Shown here: positions 1 through 8,526 of the stretch, piece after piece
How the letters are laid out: each line of letters begins with the position of its first letter
Position numbering within the stretch: the stretch's first letter is position 1
Assembly (NCBI RefSeq): GCF_021215455.1
Contig: NZ_JAJPWV010000003.1
Span: forward strand, 434,001 to 498,000
Length of the DNA stretch: 64,000 bases
Source of the DNA: Mucilaginibacter roseus
GTDB lineage: Bacteria; Bacteroidota; Bacteroidia; Sphingobacteriales; Sphingobacteriaceae
Reading direction: 5' to 3'
The notes under the pieces: generated by a model
The model's input: the letters and a program-made list of their open reading frames with translations, nothing else
Told to the model about the DNA's origin: nothing
The model's database searches: none
Position numbers and translations under genes: made by a program

Positions 1-3
1 GTT

Positions 4-106
4 AGCCCCCCAGCCCCCTAAAGGGGGTGCTGCTGCGGAGGCTGAAAACACTGATTCGAAATAAAAAATACATATATATACATCCCCTTTAGGGGGCAGG
101 GGGCCT
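4..106. repeat. Inverted pair of GC-rich REP-like palindromes
   Basis: Two copies of a 26-base element (4-29 and 81-106) lie in opposite orientation around an AT-rich middle. Each has the core CCCCCTAAAGGGG; by hand alignment 23 of 26 bases agree. The second copy ends three bases before the trpC start codon, so it occupies the ribosome-binding region. A related copy lies at 26529-26553. No coding potential is seen in 1-109. Confidence 0.7.
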
Positions 107-109
107 TAC

Positions 110-892
110 ATGACCATACTCGATAAAATAGTTGCCAATAAACGTAAAGAAGTAGCACGTGCTAAAAGCCGTGTGTCGTACACGAAGTTAGAAGAAGCGG
201 AGTTTTTTGCGCGTCAGCCCTACTCGTTCCGCGAATTTTTGCTGGCACCTGATCGCACCGGAATTATAGCGGAGTTTAAACGCAGATCACCGTCAAAAGG
301 AATTATTAACGACAAGGTTACCGTTAAACAGGTGACCACCGCCTATGCGGATGCAGGTGCTTCAGCGCTATCGGTATTAACCGACAAACAGTTTTTTATG
401 GGACAAAAAATTGACGTTAAGCGCGCCCGCTTACTCAACAACATCCCCATACTGCGTAAGGACTTTATGATAGACGAGTACCAGGTAATTGAGGCCAAGG
501 CAATTGGCGCAGATGTTATCCTGTTAATAGCCGCCATACTTACCCCTGCTGAGATTGACACCTTGGCTACCCTTGCCAAAAGCATTGGCCTAAGCGTATT
601 ACTTGAAGTACATAATCTGGAAGAGCTGGAGCGCAGCACTAACCCTAAGCTGGATGCCATTGGTGTGAATAACCGCAACCTGGCCGATTTTACTGTATCC
701 GTTGACACTTCATTCCAATTAGCCAAACATATTCCGGACGATTTCCTGAAAATTTCAGAAAGCGCTATCAGCAATACAGAAGTTATTAAGGATTTAAAGC
801 AAGCGGGTTTCAGCGGCTTTTTAATAGGCGAAAACTTTATGCGACAGGAAGATCCCGGAGCAGCTATGCGTGAGTTTGTACAGGGGCTGTAA
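110..892 (+). CDS. trpC: Indole-3-glycerol phosphate synthase
   Basis: Catalyses ring closure of 1-(o-carboxyphenylamino)-1-deoxyribulose 5-phosphate to indole-3-glycerol phosphate in cytosolic tryptophan synthesis. The 260-residue length is normal for a single-domain TIM-barrel enzyme. Family motifs are intact: AEFKRRSPSKG (E55, K57), LRKDFM with catalytic K117, LLEVHNL with E166, GVNNRNL, SESAI near 216-220 and LIGENFM near 238. It is not fused to trpF. The rest of a trp operon, if present, lies upstream of the window. The next gene is convergent and its stop abuts directly. The start follows a GC-rich repeat instead of a recognisable Shine-Dalgarno, which is usual in Bacteroidota. Confidence 0.96.
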   Translation: MTILDKIVANKRKEVARAKSRVSYTKLEEAEFFARQPYSFREFLLAPDRTGIIAEFKRRSPSKGIINDKVTVKQVTTAYADAGASALSVLTDKQFFMGQKIDVKRARLLNNIPILRKDFMIDEYQVIEAKAIGADVILLIAAILTPAEIDTLATLAKSIGLSVLLEVHNLEELERSTNPKLDAIGVNNRNLADFTVSVDTSFQLAKHIPDDFLKISESAISNTEVIKDLKQAGFSGFLIGENFMRQEDPGAAMREFVQGL

Positions 893-1515
893 TTATTTAA
901 AGTCTTCAAGTTTATACTTGTTCCAGAGTTTTTGGGCATACTGCTTAAAAACTTTGGGGCCGGCATTAAACGCTCCGTCAAAAGTATAATTGCCGCCATC
1001 GGCTTCCACGCCGGGCATTTTTATGAGGCTCTGTCCGCGCATGGCATATTTCTTTCCGCCTTCGTACATAATCACTTTCAGGTCTGACGGGCTAACATCT
1101 CCGCGGCATGTGGTTTATACATCAGCCAAACCTCGGCTTTGCCGTTGTTATCCAGATCGGTTACCTGTAACGCGTTTTTTATAAACGCGGCAGCAATATC
1201 AACAGGACACTCTTTAACAAAATCATTCACCACCCAGCCATTTACCCATGCACCGTTTATTTGCTTAAATTGATAAGCATGCAACGCCGCTTCACGGTAA
1301 TCACCATCGCTGTTTGTTTTACTTTGTGTTTCGCCGGTTTCAGTCGTTAAAATCAGGTGTTCTCCTCCCGCATCTGTAAAGCGAATTGCTTTGACAAACT
1401 TGCCCTCGAACTTTATTTCCTTTGGTAATTGGGCAGCGGTAAGCGCAACAGACTTAACCTGAGCCATAGCTTGCTGCACGAATAATAAAACAAAAAGAAA
1501 AATCAATCTTTTCAT
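893..1515 (-). pseudogene. Frameshifted secreted protein, M949_RS01915-like family
   Basis: Two reading frames together form one protein. The first (1078-1515) starts with signal peptide MKRLIFLFVLLFVQQAMAQ and runs through TDLDNNGKAEVWLMYK, then goes out of frame after HAA. The second frame continues DVSPSDLKVIMYEGG and ends in KYKLEDFK at 893. The span is 623 bases, one short of 208 codons, so a single lost base near 1097-1108 (CTCCGCGG on the plus strand) explains it. From memory, the intact layout resembles a Bacteroidota family catalogued as 'M949_RS01915 family surface polysaccharide biosynthesis protein'; that name is a weak functional guide. It could be a real pseudogene or a sequencing error. 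It is followed closely by purU on the same strand. Confidence 0.75.
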
Positions 1516-1520
1516 GGCTT

Positions 1521-2351
1521 TTACTCTATCACCACCGTTTTGTTATTATACACAAATACCCTGTCGTCAAACACCAACTTCAACGCTTTGGCTAATACCG
1601 ATGTTTCAACTTCTTTGCCGGCGGTTACCATGTCGGCAGCAGTATAGCCGTGGTTAACCGGGATGATCTGCTGCGCGATGATCGGCCCCTCGTCTAACTC
1701 ATTAGATACAAAGTGCGCTGTTGCACCTATTAGTTTCACCCCGCGCTCAAACGCTTGCTTGTACGGACTCGCACCTACAAAGGCGGGTAAAAAGGAGTGA
1801 TGTATATTAATGATCCGCATCGGGAACAGGCTGTTAAACGCAGGCGACAATATGCGCATAAACTTAGCCAGCACCACATAATCCGGGTTGCTTTGCTGCA
1901 CCAGCGAGGTAATTTGCCCTTCTGCCTGTTGCTTGGTTTGCCCCTCATAACTTATATGGTGAAAAGGAACATCAAACCTGCGGCAAACATCCGCCAAAAC
2001 AGCATGATTACCGATAACGCACTGCACACTTGCCCCAAGGGTGCCAAAGTAATTACGCACCAGTATATCAGCCAGGCAATGGTATTCCTTGGTAACCAGC
2101 ACCACTATCTTTTTATCCGGTTTAGGGTTGATCTTTACCAGTGCTTGCGGTGGCAATATATCGCAAAGTTCCTGCTCCAGCGTTTGGGTATCGGCAGCGT
2201 TACCGTCGACCTCAAGGCGCATAAAAAACAGGTTTTCGGCAACATCGACATGCTCACCTAATGATACGATATTATAGTGATGCCTGGCCATCAAAGCCGA
2301 GATAGAAGCCACTAACCCCACCTGGTCGCGGCACTGTATAACGATGATCAT
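1521..2351 (-). CDS. purU: Formyltetrahydrofolate deformylase
   Basis: Hydrolyses 10-formyl-tetrahydrofolate to formate and tetrahydrofolate, balancing one-carbon pools and feeding formate to purine synthesis. The 276 residues show an N-terminal ACT domain (about 1-80, starting MIIVIQCRDQVGLVASIS) and a C-terminal formyltransferase fold with NIHHSFLPAF and GATAHFVSNELDEGPII, which carry the conserved Asn/His and Asp residues of the family. Length and domain order are standard, separating it from purN, which lacks the ACT domain. The frameshifted gene lies only five bases downstream on the same strand and may share its transcript. Confidence 0.95.
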   Translation of the reverse strand: MIIVIQCRDQVGLVASISALMARHHYNIVSLGEHVDVAENLFFMRLEVDGNAADTQTLEQELCDILPPQALVKINPKPDKKIVVLVTKEYHCLADILVRNYFGTLGASVQCVIGNHAVLADVCRRFDVPFHHISYEGQTKQQAEGQITSLVQQSNPDYVVLAKFMRILSPAFNSLFPMRIINIHHSFLPAFVGASPYKQAFERGVKLIGATAHFVSNELDEGPIIAQQIIPVNHGYTAADMVTAGKEVETSVLAKALKLVFDDRVFVYNNKTVVIE

Positions 2352-2470
2352 AGTAAGGTAAAGGTATTGATTTCAATGATTAATAAAAGAGAGAGCTCTT
2401 GGTAGACCAGCTAATTTTCAAATAGTGCTTGTGAGGATAAGGATCTGTTGAATTGAAGCGTCAGTGGTTG

Positions 2471-2581
2471 TTACTTTCTTTTGTGCAGACAAAAGAAAGT
2501 AACCAAAGAAAAACTGCCGGCTTTTTAATTTTCTATGAAAGGCAGTGCATCGTAAGTGCCACCCGAAAATTAAGAGGCCGG
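2471..2581. repeat. REP-like double palindrome
   Basis: A perfect 14-base inverted repeat (2471-2484 and 2489-2502, four-base loop, arm TTACTTTCTTTTGT) is followed by a second one with arms 2517-2533 and 2565-2581 (about 15 of 17 pairs). The 60-codon minus-strand frame across it is not considered a gene. Similar AAAGAAAGTAACCAAAG strings are familiar between genes in related genomes, from memory. Confidence 0.65.
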
Positions 2582-2624
2582 AATTATAGGTTATGAACAT
2601 GTAGTACTTGTTTGCTTTTTAACT

Positions 2625-2712
2625 ATTGTCTTTCCGAATGAGGTACGAGGAGGAATCTGTCGCATGGCTATAAACGCGGTTAGATCTCTCACTATTGTTC
2701 GAGATGACAAAT
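2625..2712. repeat. Degenerate GTCATTTCGA-type inverted element
   Basis: The left end GTCTTTCCGAATGAGGTACG and right end TGTTCGAGATGAC are degraded versions of the ends of the better-preserved element at 8376-8455. No reading frame of interest is present. Confidence 0.45.
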
Positions 2713-2726
2713 AATTTTAATTTTTA

Positions 2727-2790
2727 AAAGTCCTCCCCCTCGGGGAGGATTTAGGAGGGGTACTCCTTTGGAGAGGTGTTGGGGTGAAGT
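2727..2790. repeat. TCCTCCCC palindrome plus GGAGGGG tail
   Basis: A perfect eight-base stem (2731-2738 and 2742-2749) is followed by ATTTAGGAGGGGTACTCC. A degraded copy lies at 8462-8520. Together with the two preceding elements it fills most of the 480-base space between purU and the permease; otherwise that gap shows only a plain promoter-length stretch before 2832. Confidence 0.55.
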
Positions 2791-2831
2791 AAAATTTCCT
2801 TACTTTGCTTTAAAATACCACCACCCATTTT

Positions 2832-4151
2832 ATGCCCTCACTCCCACCCAATAAAAATAAATTAGGTTTATGGACAAGCACCTCGCTGGTCATTGGCAAT
2901 ATGATAGGCGCGGGGGTGTTCCTGATGCCGTCGGCAATGGCGTCATTTGGCAGCATCAGCTTGCTGGGTTGGGTTTTCGCGGCAATCGGCGCCTATTTTT
3001 TGGCGAGGGTATTCAGCAACCTCAGCAAGTTGCTGCCACAGGTTTCCGGCGGGCCATATGCCTATACCCGCAGTGGCTTTGGTGATTTCGCGGGCTTCCT
3101 GGTGGCCTGGTGTTACTGGATAGCCGTATCGTGCGCTAACGCCGCCATCACTATATCATTAGTCAGTGCATTAACCGCTTTTGTACCGGCATTGGGCAGC
3201 AGCGCCACAGCATCTATAATTACCGGTTTGGCGGCTATCTGGCTGCTTACGTGGATAAACACAAGGGGAATCATCGTATCCGGAAAGCTGCAACTGGCTA
3301 CTACGGCGCTTAAAATACTGCCGCTTTTAGTGGTTGCGGTTGGCGGCTTGTTCTTTATCAGGTTTGATAATTTTTTGCCCTTTAATAACAGCGGCACATC
3401 TATACCCACGGCTATAAACGCTACGGTTACCTTAGCCATGTTCGCCTTTGTGGGTATCGAGAGCGCGGCCATTCCGGCGGCAGATGTAGAGGATGCTGAT
3501 AAAACCGTGTCGAAAGCTACCGTTATAGGCTTAGGCATCGCAACCTTGATTTACCTGCTGGGAAGCATCAGTATTATGGGCGTTATTCCGGTGCAAAAAC
3601 TGGCTCAATCAGCCACGCCATACGCTGATGCCGCGGAGATCATGTTCGGTAATTCAGCTCGCTATTGGGTAAGCGCGGGTATCGCCATAGCGGCCTTTGG
3701 CTCACTAAACGGCTGGATATTGATACAGGGGCAAATACCACGCTCCATCGCTAAGGACAATCTTTTCCCAGCCATATTTGCGCGCGAAAACAAACGTGAC
3801 GTACCATACGTGGGCATGGTGATCAATAGCGTTATGGTATCGGTTTTTATGGCGATGAATTACACGAAAGGGCTGGTGGAACAGTTTAAATTTTTAATGT
3901 TGTTATCCATATTCACCGTGTTTGTGTCCTATCTGCTTACCATGGCATCATACGTCATCATCAGGGCTAAGCAAAATATAAAAACCGGGTGGACTGGGGC
4001 GGTGGTACTTGCAATTCTGGCATTCGCCTATTGCCTGTGGGGCATCATCGGTGCGGGAGAACTAACCGTGTTTTATGGCTTCCTGTTTATGGCCGCGGGT
4101 ATACCGGTTTATGTATGGATCAGGCTGGTTAATAAAAATATCAATCAATAG
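2832..4151 (+). CDS. APC-family amino acid permease, AdiC/CadB-like
   Basis: A predicted 12-helix inner-membrane transporter of 439 residues. The first helix carries the APC substrate-binding motif GNMIGAGVF (22-30), followed by GGPYAYTRSGFGDFAG, both characteristic of the basic amino acid/polyamine antiporter group that includes AdiC and YjeH. Helix 6 reads FAFVGIESAAIPA, also typical. Substrate cannot be read from sequence; arginine/agmatine-type exchange or general amino acid uptake are both possible, and no decarboxylase gene is adjacent. The gene ends convergently on the CDF transporter with an 11-base overlap, leaving no room for a terminator between them. Confidence 0.88.
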   Translation: MPSLPPNKNKLGLWTSTSLVIGNMIGAGVFLMPSAMASFGSISLLGWVFAAIGAYFLARVFSNLSKLLPQVSGGPYAYTRSGFGDFAGFLVAWCYWIAVSCANAAITISLVSALTAFVPALGSSATASIITGLAAIWLLTWINTRGIIVSGKLQLATTALKILPLLVVAVGGLFFIRFDNFLPFNNSGTSIPTAINATVTLAMFAFVGIESAAIPAADVEDADKTVSKATVIGLGIATLIYLLGSISIMGVIPVQKLAQSATPYADAAEIMFGNSARYWVSAGIAIAAFGSLNGWILIQGQIPRSIAKDNLFPAIFARENKRDVPYVGMVINSVMVSVFMAMNYTKGLVEQFKFLMLLSIFTVFVSYLLTMASYVIIRAKQNIKTGWTGAVVLAILAFAYCLWGIIGAGELTVFYGFLFMAAGIPVYVWIRLVNKNINQ

Positions 4152-5043
4152 CATTTGGCTGTATAATTACAAATTGCACCAACCGGTAATTTTCTTTTAT
4201 ACGGTTGCGTAGCCTTGATATCGCATCGGTAATATCTTCCGTATCCAGGTCAGGCTCAAAGGCTATCATCAGCATCAGCACTACCTCTTCCGGCGATTGA
4301 TAGGTTGACAGGATATTGCACACCTTAGTAACCGCCGGATCGCTTTCGGCCAGTGCCTTTATTTTTTCCTTGGTTTCTGGAGCTATGCCCTCACCCATCA
4401 ACAGGCTTCGGCTTTCGCGAGCCAATATGGCCGATACGAATATTAACAGCAAACCAACCAATACCGATGCTACGCCATCCATATATTCCAGTCCGGTAGC
4501 ATGGCCTATCAGCATAAATACCAATACAATCGCCAAACCAATAACCGCTGCGCTATCCTCAAACAGCACCAAAAAACTGGATGGATCTTTACTTTTAACG
4601 ATTGCGTTCCACCAGGTATCGTTACCACGTACCTTATTAAACTCTTTAATAGCAATCCATAGCGAACTGCCCTCAAATATCATAGACAGCACCAGCACCA
4701 CGTAGTTCCAGGTCGGGTCGCCCGGCGGATCGGCATGTATAATATGGGTGATGCCCTGGTAAACGGAGATACCGCCACCCAGGCTGAATATAAGTATCGA
4801 TACAATGAACGACCAAAAGTAGATCTCCTTACCATAACCAAACGGATGCGTGGCATCAGCAGGTTTGTGGCTTTGCCTGATGCCATACAAGATAAGTATC
4901 TGGTTAATGGTATCAACCAGCGAGTGTACCCCCTCTGATATCATGGAAGGGCTGCCGCTAAAGCCACCGGCAACAAATTTGGTTACCGCAATAAGCAGGT
5001 TAGCCGCAAGTGCACTGTAAATTGATTTATAACTTTTAGCCAT
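4141..5043 (-). CDS. Cation diffusion facilitator metal transporter
   Basis: A 300-residue inner-membrane divalent metal/proton antiporter, expected to export Zn(II), Fe(II) or similar ions. About six helices are visible, starting SIYSALAANLLIAVTKF. The family signature SEGVHSLVD contains H40 and D44 of the helix-2 metal site; helix 5 reads FEDSAAVIGLA with a second acidic pair, and HPFGYGKE is the usual loop. The C-terminal tail (about 215-300) matches the cytoplasmic metal-sensing domain in position and size. Metal specificity is not readable. The 3' end overlaps the convergent permease by 11 bases. Confidence 0.9.
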   Translation of the reverse strand: MAKSYKSIYSALAANLLIAVTKFVAGGFSGSPSMISEGVHSLVDTINQILILYGIRQSHKPADATHPFGYGKEIYFWSFIVSILIFSLGGGISVYQGITHIIHADPPGDPTWNYVVLVLSMIFEGSSLWIAIKEFNKVRGNDTWWNAIVKSKDPSSFLVLFEDSAAVIGLAIVLVFMLIGHATGLEYMDGVASVLVGLLLIFVSAILARESRSLLMGEGIAPETKEKIKALAESDPAVTKVCNILSTYQSPEEVVLMLMIAFEPDLDTEDITDAISRLRNRIKENYRLVQFVIIQPNAID

Positions 5044-5141
5044 TTAAATACTCAGCCTGAGTGCTTAAATACAGCCGCGCGTTAAAAAAGTTTAGTGCCT
5101 TGCAGCATTGTTACCTTATGTTATTTTACTATAATTTGGAC

Positions 5142-5171
5142 TTTGCCAATAAGCCTGTATTTGTAAATTTG
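5142..5171 (+). promoter_or_regulatory. Candidate Bacteroidota promoter close to start codon
   Basis: TTTG (5142-5145), 18 bases, then TAAATTTG (5164-5171), matching the -33/-7 consensus with slightly short spacing. Only five bases separate the -7 box from ATG at 5177, so the mRNA would be leaderless or nearly so. Confidence 0.4.
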
Positions 5172-5176
5172 ATACC

Positions 5177-6052
5177 ATGTTGCTAAAGCCTATTGCCCGC
5201 GTTGATGACATTGACAGGGCCGATTTTCAAAAACTGCATTTACAAACCAAAACACCGGTTATTCTAAAAAGCTTTGTTAAGGATAGCCCCGCGCTGCAAA
5301 AGTGGAACTACGATTACTTTAAACAGATTGCCGGTGATTACAAGGTAAATCTTTACGGCCGCGAAGATGAGTTTAACGACCGTGCTACCAGCGCTCCGGT
5401 AATGAAATCAACGTTTGGCGAGTACCTAAATATGATAGCCGAAGGGCCTGCGGAGTTGCGCCTGTTTTTATTCAACCTGTTGCAGCACAATCCGGAGTTA
5501 AAGAAGGATCTGGTGTATAACGATCCAACCGGTGGAAAAATAGTATCGTGGCTGCCTTATATGTTTTTTGGGGGCGAGGGTTCAAGCGTGCGCTACCATT
5601 ATGATATTGATATGTCGCACATATTTTTAACGCAGTTTAAGGGTGTTAAAAAGGTGTTGCTCTTCTCGCTGGAGCAATCGCCTTTGTTATATAAGCTGCC
5701 TTTTAACTTTCACGGCATAGCCAACCTCAACGAGCCGGATTCAGAAAAACACCCCGCACTGCAATATCTGCAAGGCTGGGAATGCAACCTGCAACCTGGC
5801 GAAACTTTATACATTCCGTCGGGCTACTGGCATTATATCAAATACGTTACCGAGGGCTATTCAGTTAGTTTACGCATGCTTAACGAGCGACCCGTTGAGC
5901 GCCTGCGTGGTTTTAACAATATTTTTTTGGTCAGACGGTTTGACAACACCATGCGCAGATTGTTCAAGGACAAATGGCTTGATTACAAAATCAGGAAAGC
6001 AGAAGAAAATGCTAACAGGGCTATTGAATTATTGAAACTGCAAAGTGCCTGA
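5177..6052 (+). CDS. Cupin-like (JmjC-type) protein, putative Fe(II)/2OG oxygenase
   Basis: A 291-residue soluble protein of the Cupin_8/JmjC-like group. The metal triad of this fold is visible as H141-x-D143 (in RYHYDIDMS) and a distal histidine H219 (in IPSGYWHY); LQPGETLYIPSGYWH is the typical second cupin strand. Family members include protein hydroxylases acting on ribosomal proteins or other targets, but many are uncharacterised; the substrate is unknown. It stands alone between a divergent CDF transporter and the SPFH gene 60 bases downstream. A C-terminal helical tail (about 240-291) is rich in charged residues and may serve dimerisation. Confidence 0.85.
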   Translation: MLLKPIARVDDIDRADFQKLHLQTKTPVILKSFVKDSPALQKWNYDYFKQIAGDYKVNLYGREDEFNDRATSAPVMKSTFGEYLNMIAEGPAELRLFLFNLLQHNPELKKDLVYNDPTGGKIVSWLPYMFFGGEGSSVRYHYDIDMSHIFLTQFKGVKKVLLFSLEQSPLLYKLPFNFHGIANLNEPDSEKHPALQYLQGWECNLQPGETLYIPSGYWHYIKYVTEGYSVSLRMLNERPVERLRGFNNIFLVRRFDNTMRRLFKDKWLDYKIRKAEENANRAIELLKLQSA

Positions 6053-6112
6053 TATTGTAACAAATAGTTGCTTTTTAAATCTTATCACTACATTTAAATA
6101 AAAAAATCACCT

Positions 6113-7225
6113 ATGGGACTTTTCAGCAGATTGTTAAGCGAACTTATAGATGTTATTGAATGGGTTGACAACACCCATGATACATTGGTATGGAAATTTC
6201 CGCGCAATGATAACGCTATTAAGATGGGCGCCAAACTTACGGTGCGCGAATCGCAGGTAGCCATATTTGTAAATGAAGGTAAAATAGCCGACATTTTTCA
6301 GCCCGGCATGTATGAGCTTACCACGCAAAACATGCCCATACTTACCACCCTTGAGGGCTGGAAGTATGGCTTTCAAAGTCCGTTTAAGGTTGATGTTTAT
6401 TTTGTTAGTACGCGCATGTTCACTAACCAGAAGTGGGGCACCAAAAACCCGGTTATGCTGCGCGATGCGGAGTTTGGCCCGGTAAGGCTGCGCGCTTTCG
6501 GCTCGTATGCTTTCAGGGTGGCTGATGCCGCTGTTTTCTTCAGGCAGATAACAGGAACGAACCCTGTGTTTAACGTAGAAAATATAAATGAACAACTACG
6601 CAACATCATCGTTTCTCGCGGCATGGATACCGTTGCTGCTTCAAAAATACCGGTACTTAATTTAGCCGCTAACTATGATGAGGTTGGCGTGATCATTAAA
6701 AACAACATAGCGCCCGATCTGGCCGAGATGGGATTGATCCTGACCGCCCTGCTGGTTGAAAATGTATCCCTGCCACCAGAGGTGGAGAGTGCGCTTGATA
6801 AACGTACGCAAATGGGCATCATCGGCAACCTGGGTGCTTACGCACAGTTTCAGGCTGCCAACGCCATCGAAAAATCTGCCGAGAACAGTATCGGCGGCAA
6901 CCTGGGTGCCGCGGGTATGGGCCTGGGCGTAGGTGCTGCCATGATGGGCCAGGTTGGCAATATTTTTAAAGATAACCATGTGGATGCCGCGCCGCCGGTT
7001 AATGATGGACCGCCGCCGATAAAAGCTGAAACACAATATTACGTTGCTATTGACGGTAAACCAGAAGGTCCGGCTACGTTGGAACAGTTAAAAACCATCA
7101 TCGGGCAAAAGCAATTAGGTGGAGATACCAAGGTTTGGAAAAAAGGCATGGCCGACTGGGCACCGGCCGAATCAGTTGATGAACTTGCTGATCTGTTTGG
7201 TAACACACCGCCGCCACTGGCTTAA
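6113..7225 (+). CDS. SPFH-domain protein with C-terminal GYF_2 domain, YdjI-like
   Basis: 370 residues. The N-terminal two thirds begin MGLFSRLLSELIDVIEWVD and contain an SPFH/band-7-like region (LTVRESQVAIFVNEGKIADIFQPGMYEL), the arrangement of Bacillus subtilis YdjI, often annotated 'virion core protein'. There is no clear transmembrane segment. A glycine-rich linker (about 268-290) leads to a GYF_2/DUF4339 domain (about 306-365: YYVAIDGKPEGPATLEQL ... DWAPA). SPFH proteins scaffold membrane microdomains; GYF_2 domains probably bind peptides. The next gene, 23 bases downstream, encodes a zinc-ribbon protein with a C-terminal membrane anchor, as in the YdjG-YdjI pairing, suggesting that the partner recruits this soluble scaffold to the membrane. 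Confidence 0.85.
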   Translation: MGLFSRLLSELIDVIEWVDNTHDTLVWKFPRNDNAIKMGAKLTVRESQVAIFVNEGKIADIFQPGMYELTTQNMPILTTLEGWKYGFQSPFKVDVYFVSTRMFTNQKWGTKNPVMLRDAEFGPVRLRAFGSYAFRVADAAVFFRQITGTNPVFNVENINEQLRNIIVSRGMDTVAASKIPVLNLAANYDEVGVIIKNNIAPDLAEMGLILTALLVENVSLPPEVESALDKRTQMGIIGNLGAYAQFQAANAIEKSAENSIGGNLGAAGMGLGVGAAMMGQVGNIFKDNHVDAAPPVNDGPPPIKAETQYYVAIDGKPEGPATLEQLKTIIGQKQLGGDTKVWKKGMADWAPAESVDELADLFGNTPPPLA

Positions 7226-7248
7226 TACAATTCCGTTATTACGCTAAT

Positions 7249-8367
7249 ATGCCTGCCGAATCACCACAAACGTCCGAAGTTATCAGCCTGCTTAAATGCA
7301 AAAGCTGTGGCGCTTCAACCCGGTTTTTGCCGGGCAGCAACAAGTTGCGCTGCGATCATTGCGGGTCTGAAGAGGAGATTGAAGTTTCATCAGAACCTGT
7401 AATTTCGCTCGATTACGAATTGTATATAACCGAAACACAGGCGCTGTACCAAACACCGGTTTTACACGCGGTAAAGTGTAGCGGCTGCGGATCGGAAACC
7501 ATACTGGAACAAAGCGTAACAGCTGATAGGTGTCCGTTTTGCGCATCACCGCTCGTGGTATCTACTACCAACCAGGGCATGGTGAAACCGCATTACATCC
7601 TGCCCTTTAAAATTGACACCAAAGCGGCCGTTGGCTTTTTTAATAAATGGCTTAAGGGATTGTGGTTTGCCCCGTCTGATCTGGCTAAAAAAGTCAACGC
7701 CAATGTATCCGCCCTTAAAGGTGTTTACATGCCATTCTGGACGTATGATACCGATACCGTAACCCAATATCAAGGGCAGCGCGGCGATCATTATTACGTT
7801 ACCGAAACTTATACCACCACCGTTAACGGGCAGCAGCAAACGCAGACCCGTCAAGTACGCAAAACACGGTGGAGTTACGCTTCGGGTACCGTGAGCCGCG
7901 ACTATAGAGATGTGCTGGTACCTTCAAGTAAATCTTTACCTCAAGATACGCTGCTTGAACTTGAGCCGTGGGATTTACGCATGCTGGCCAATTTTGATGA
8001 GCGGTACCTGAGCGGTTTCCGGTCAGAGAACTTTCAGACCACGCCGCAAGTGGGGCTTGAAACCGCAAAACAACTTATCGAGCCTAAAATACTAAGCGAT
8101 GTACGTAACGATATCGGTGGAGATGAACAGCGTATTGATAGCCATGCCACCAGTTACTACAACATTGGCATAAAATATATTATGCTGCCGGTTTGGGTAA
8201 GCGCCTATAGCTATAACAATAAAGTTTACCAATTCACCGTAAACGCGCGCACCGGCGAGGTGATAGGCAAACGCCCCTACAGCGCCATCAAGATCACGCT
8301 GTTTGTGCTGATGATCTTGGCTATTATCGTGCTGATCATTCTATACTTTTCTAATCAGCAGGCTTAA
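7249..8367 (+). CDS. Double zinc-ribbon membrane-anchored protein, YdjG-like
   Basis: 372 residues with two zinc ribbons at the N-terminus: C17/C20...C35/C38 and C77/C80...C95/C98. A long middle region (about 110-320) is rich in Tyr, Thr and Trp with no recognised catalytic motif. One strong C-terminal helix (about 347-366, ITLFVLMILAIIVLIILYF) is followed by a few residues, so it is a tail-anchored protein with its ribbons in the cytosol. Homologues are sometimes mislabelled as primosomal helicase; no helicase motif is present. It forms a pair with the preceding SPFH gene, which supports a role in membrane stress or organisation; this is inferred from context, not shown. Confidence 0.8.
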   Translation: MPAESPQTSEVISLLKCKSCGASTRFLPGSNKLRCDHCGSEEEIEVSSEPVISLDYELYITETQALYQTPVLHAVKCSGCGSETILEQSVTADRCPFCASPLVVSTTNQGMVKPHYILPFKIDTKAAVGFFNKWLKGLWFAPSDLAKKVNANVSALKGVYMPFWTYDTDTVTQYQGQRGDHYYVTETYTTTVNGQQQTQTRQVRKTRWSYASGTVSRDYRDVLVPSSKSLPQDTLLELEPWDLRMLANFDERYLSGFRSENFQTTPQVGLETAKQLIEPKILSDVRNDIGGDEQRIDSHATSYYNIGIKYIMLPVWVSAYSYNNKVYQFTVNARTGEVIGKRPYSAIKITLFVLMILAIIVLIILYFSNQQA

Positions 8368-8375
8368 TAATTTTT

Positions 8376-8455
8376 GTCATTTCGACGAAGGAGAAATTTT
8401 ATTTGCGTTCATCACAGACGCTACCGATTTCTTCTCGTACCTCTTTCGAAATGAC
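8376..8455. repeat. GTCATTTCGA...TCGAAATGAC inverted element
   Basis: A perfect ten-base inverted repeat at the ends (8376-8385 and 8446-8455), with inner GAGAAAT/ATTTCTT partial pairing. It belongs to the same family as the degraded element at 2625-2712. It lies downstream of the zinc-ribbon gene and is probably a mobile non-coding palindrome. Confidence 0.6.
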
Positions 8456-8461
8456 GATATT

Positions 8462-8520
8462 AAAGTCCTTTCTCTTGGGGAAGATTTAGAAGGGGTATTC
8501 TTATATTATTTAGGAGGGGT
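8462..8520. repeat. Degraded copy of the 2727-2790 repeat
   Basis: AAAGTCCTTTCTCTTGGGG and GATTTAGAAGGGGTATTC align with the element at 2727-2770, and TTTAGGAGGGGTATA repeats its tail. Stem pairing is mostly lost. Confidence 0.5.
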
Positions 8521-8526
8521 ATAAAA

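Noticed and set aside
343..999. 218-residue frame opposite trpC
   Set aside because: It lies antisense to an intact family gene and its composition lacks any recognisable motif.
2418..2600. 60-residue minus-strand frame
   Set aside because: It runs through two palindromic repeats and has no start context or family pattern.
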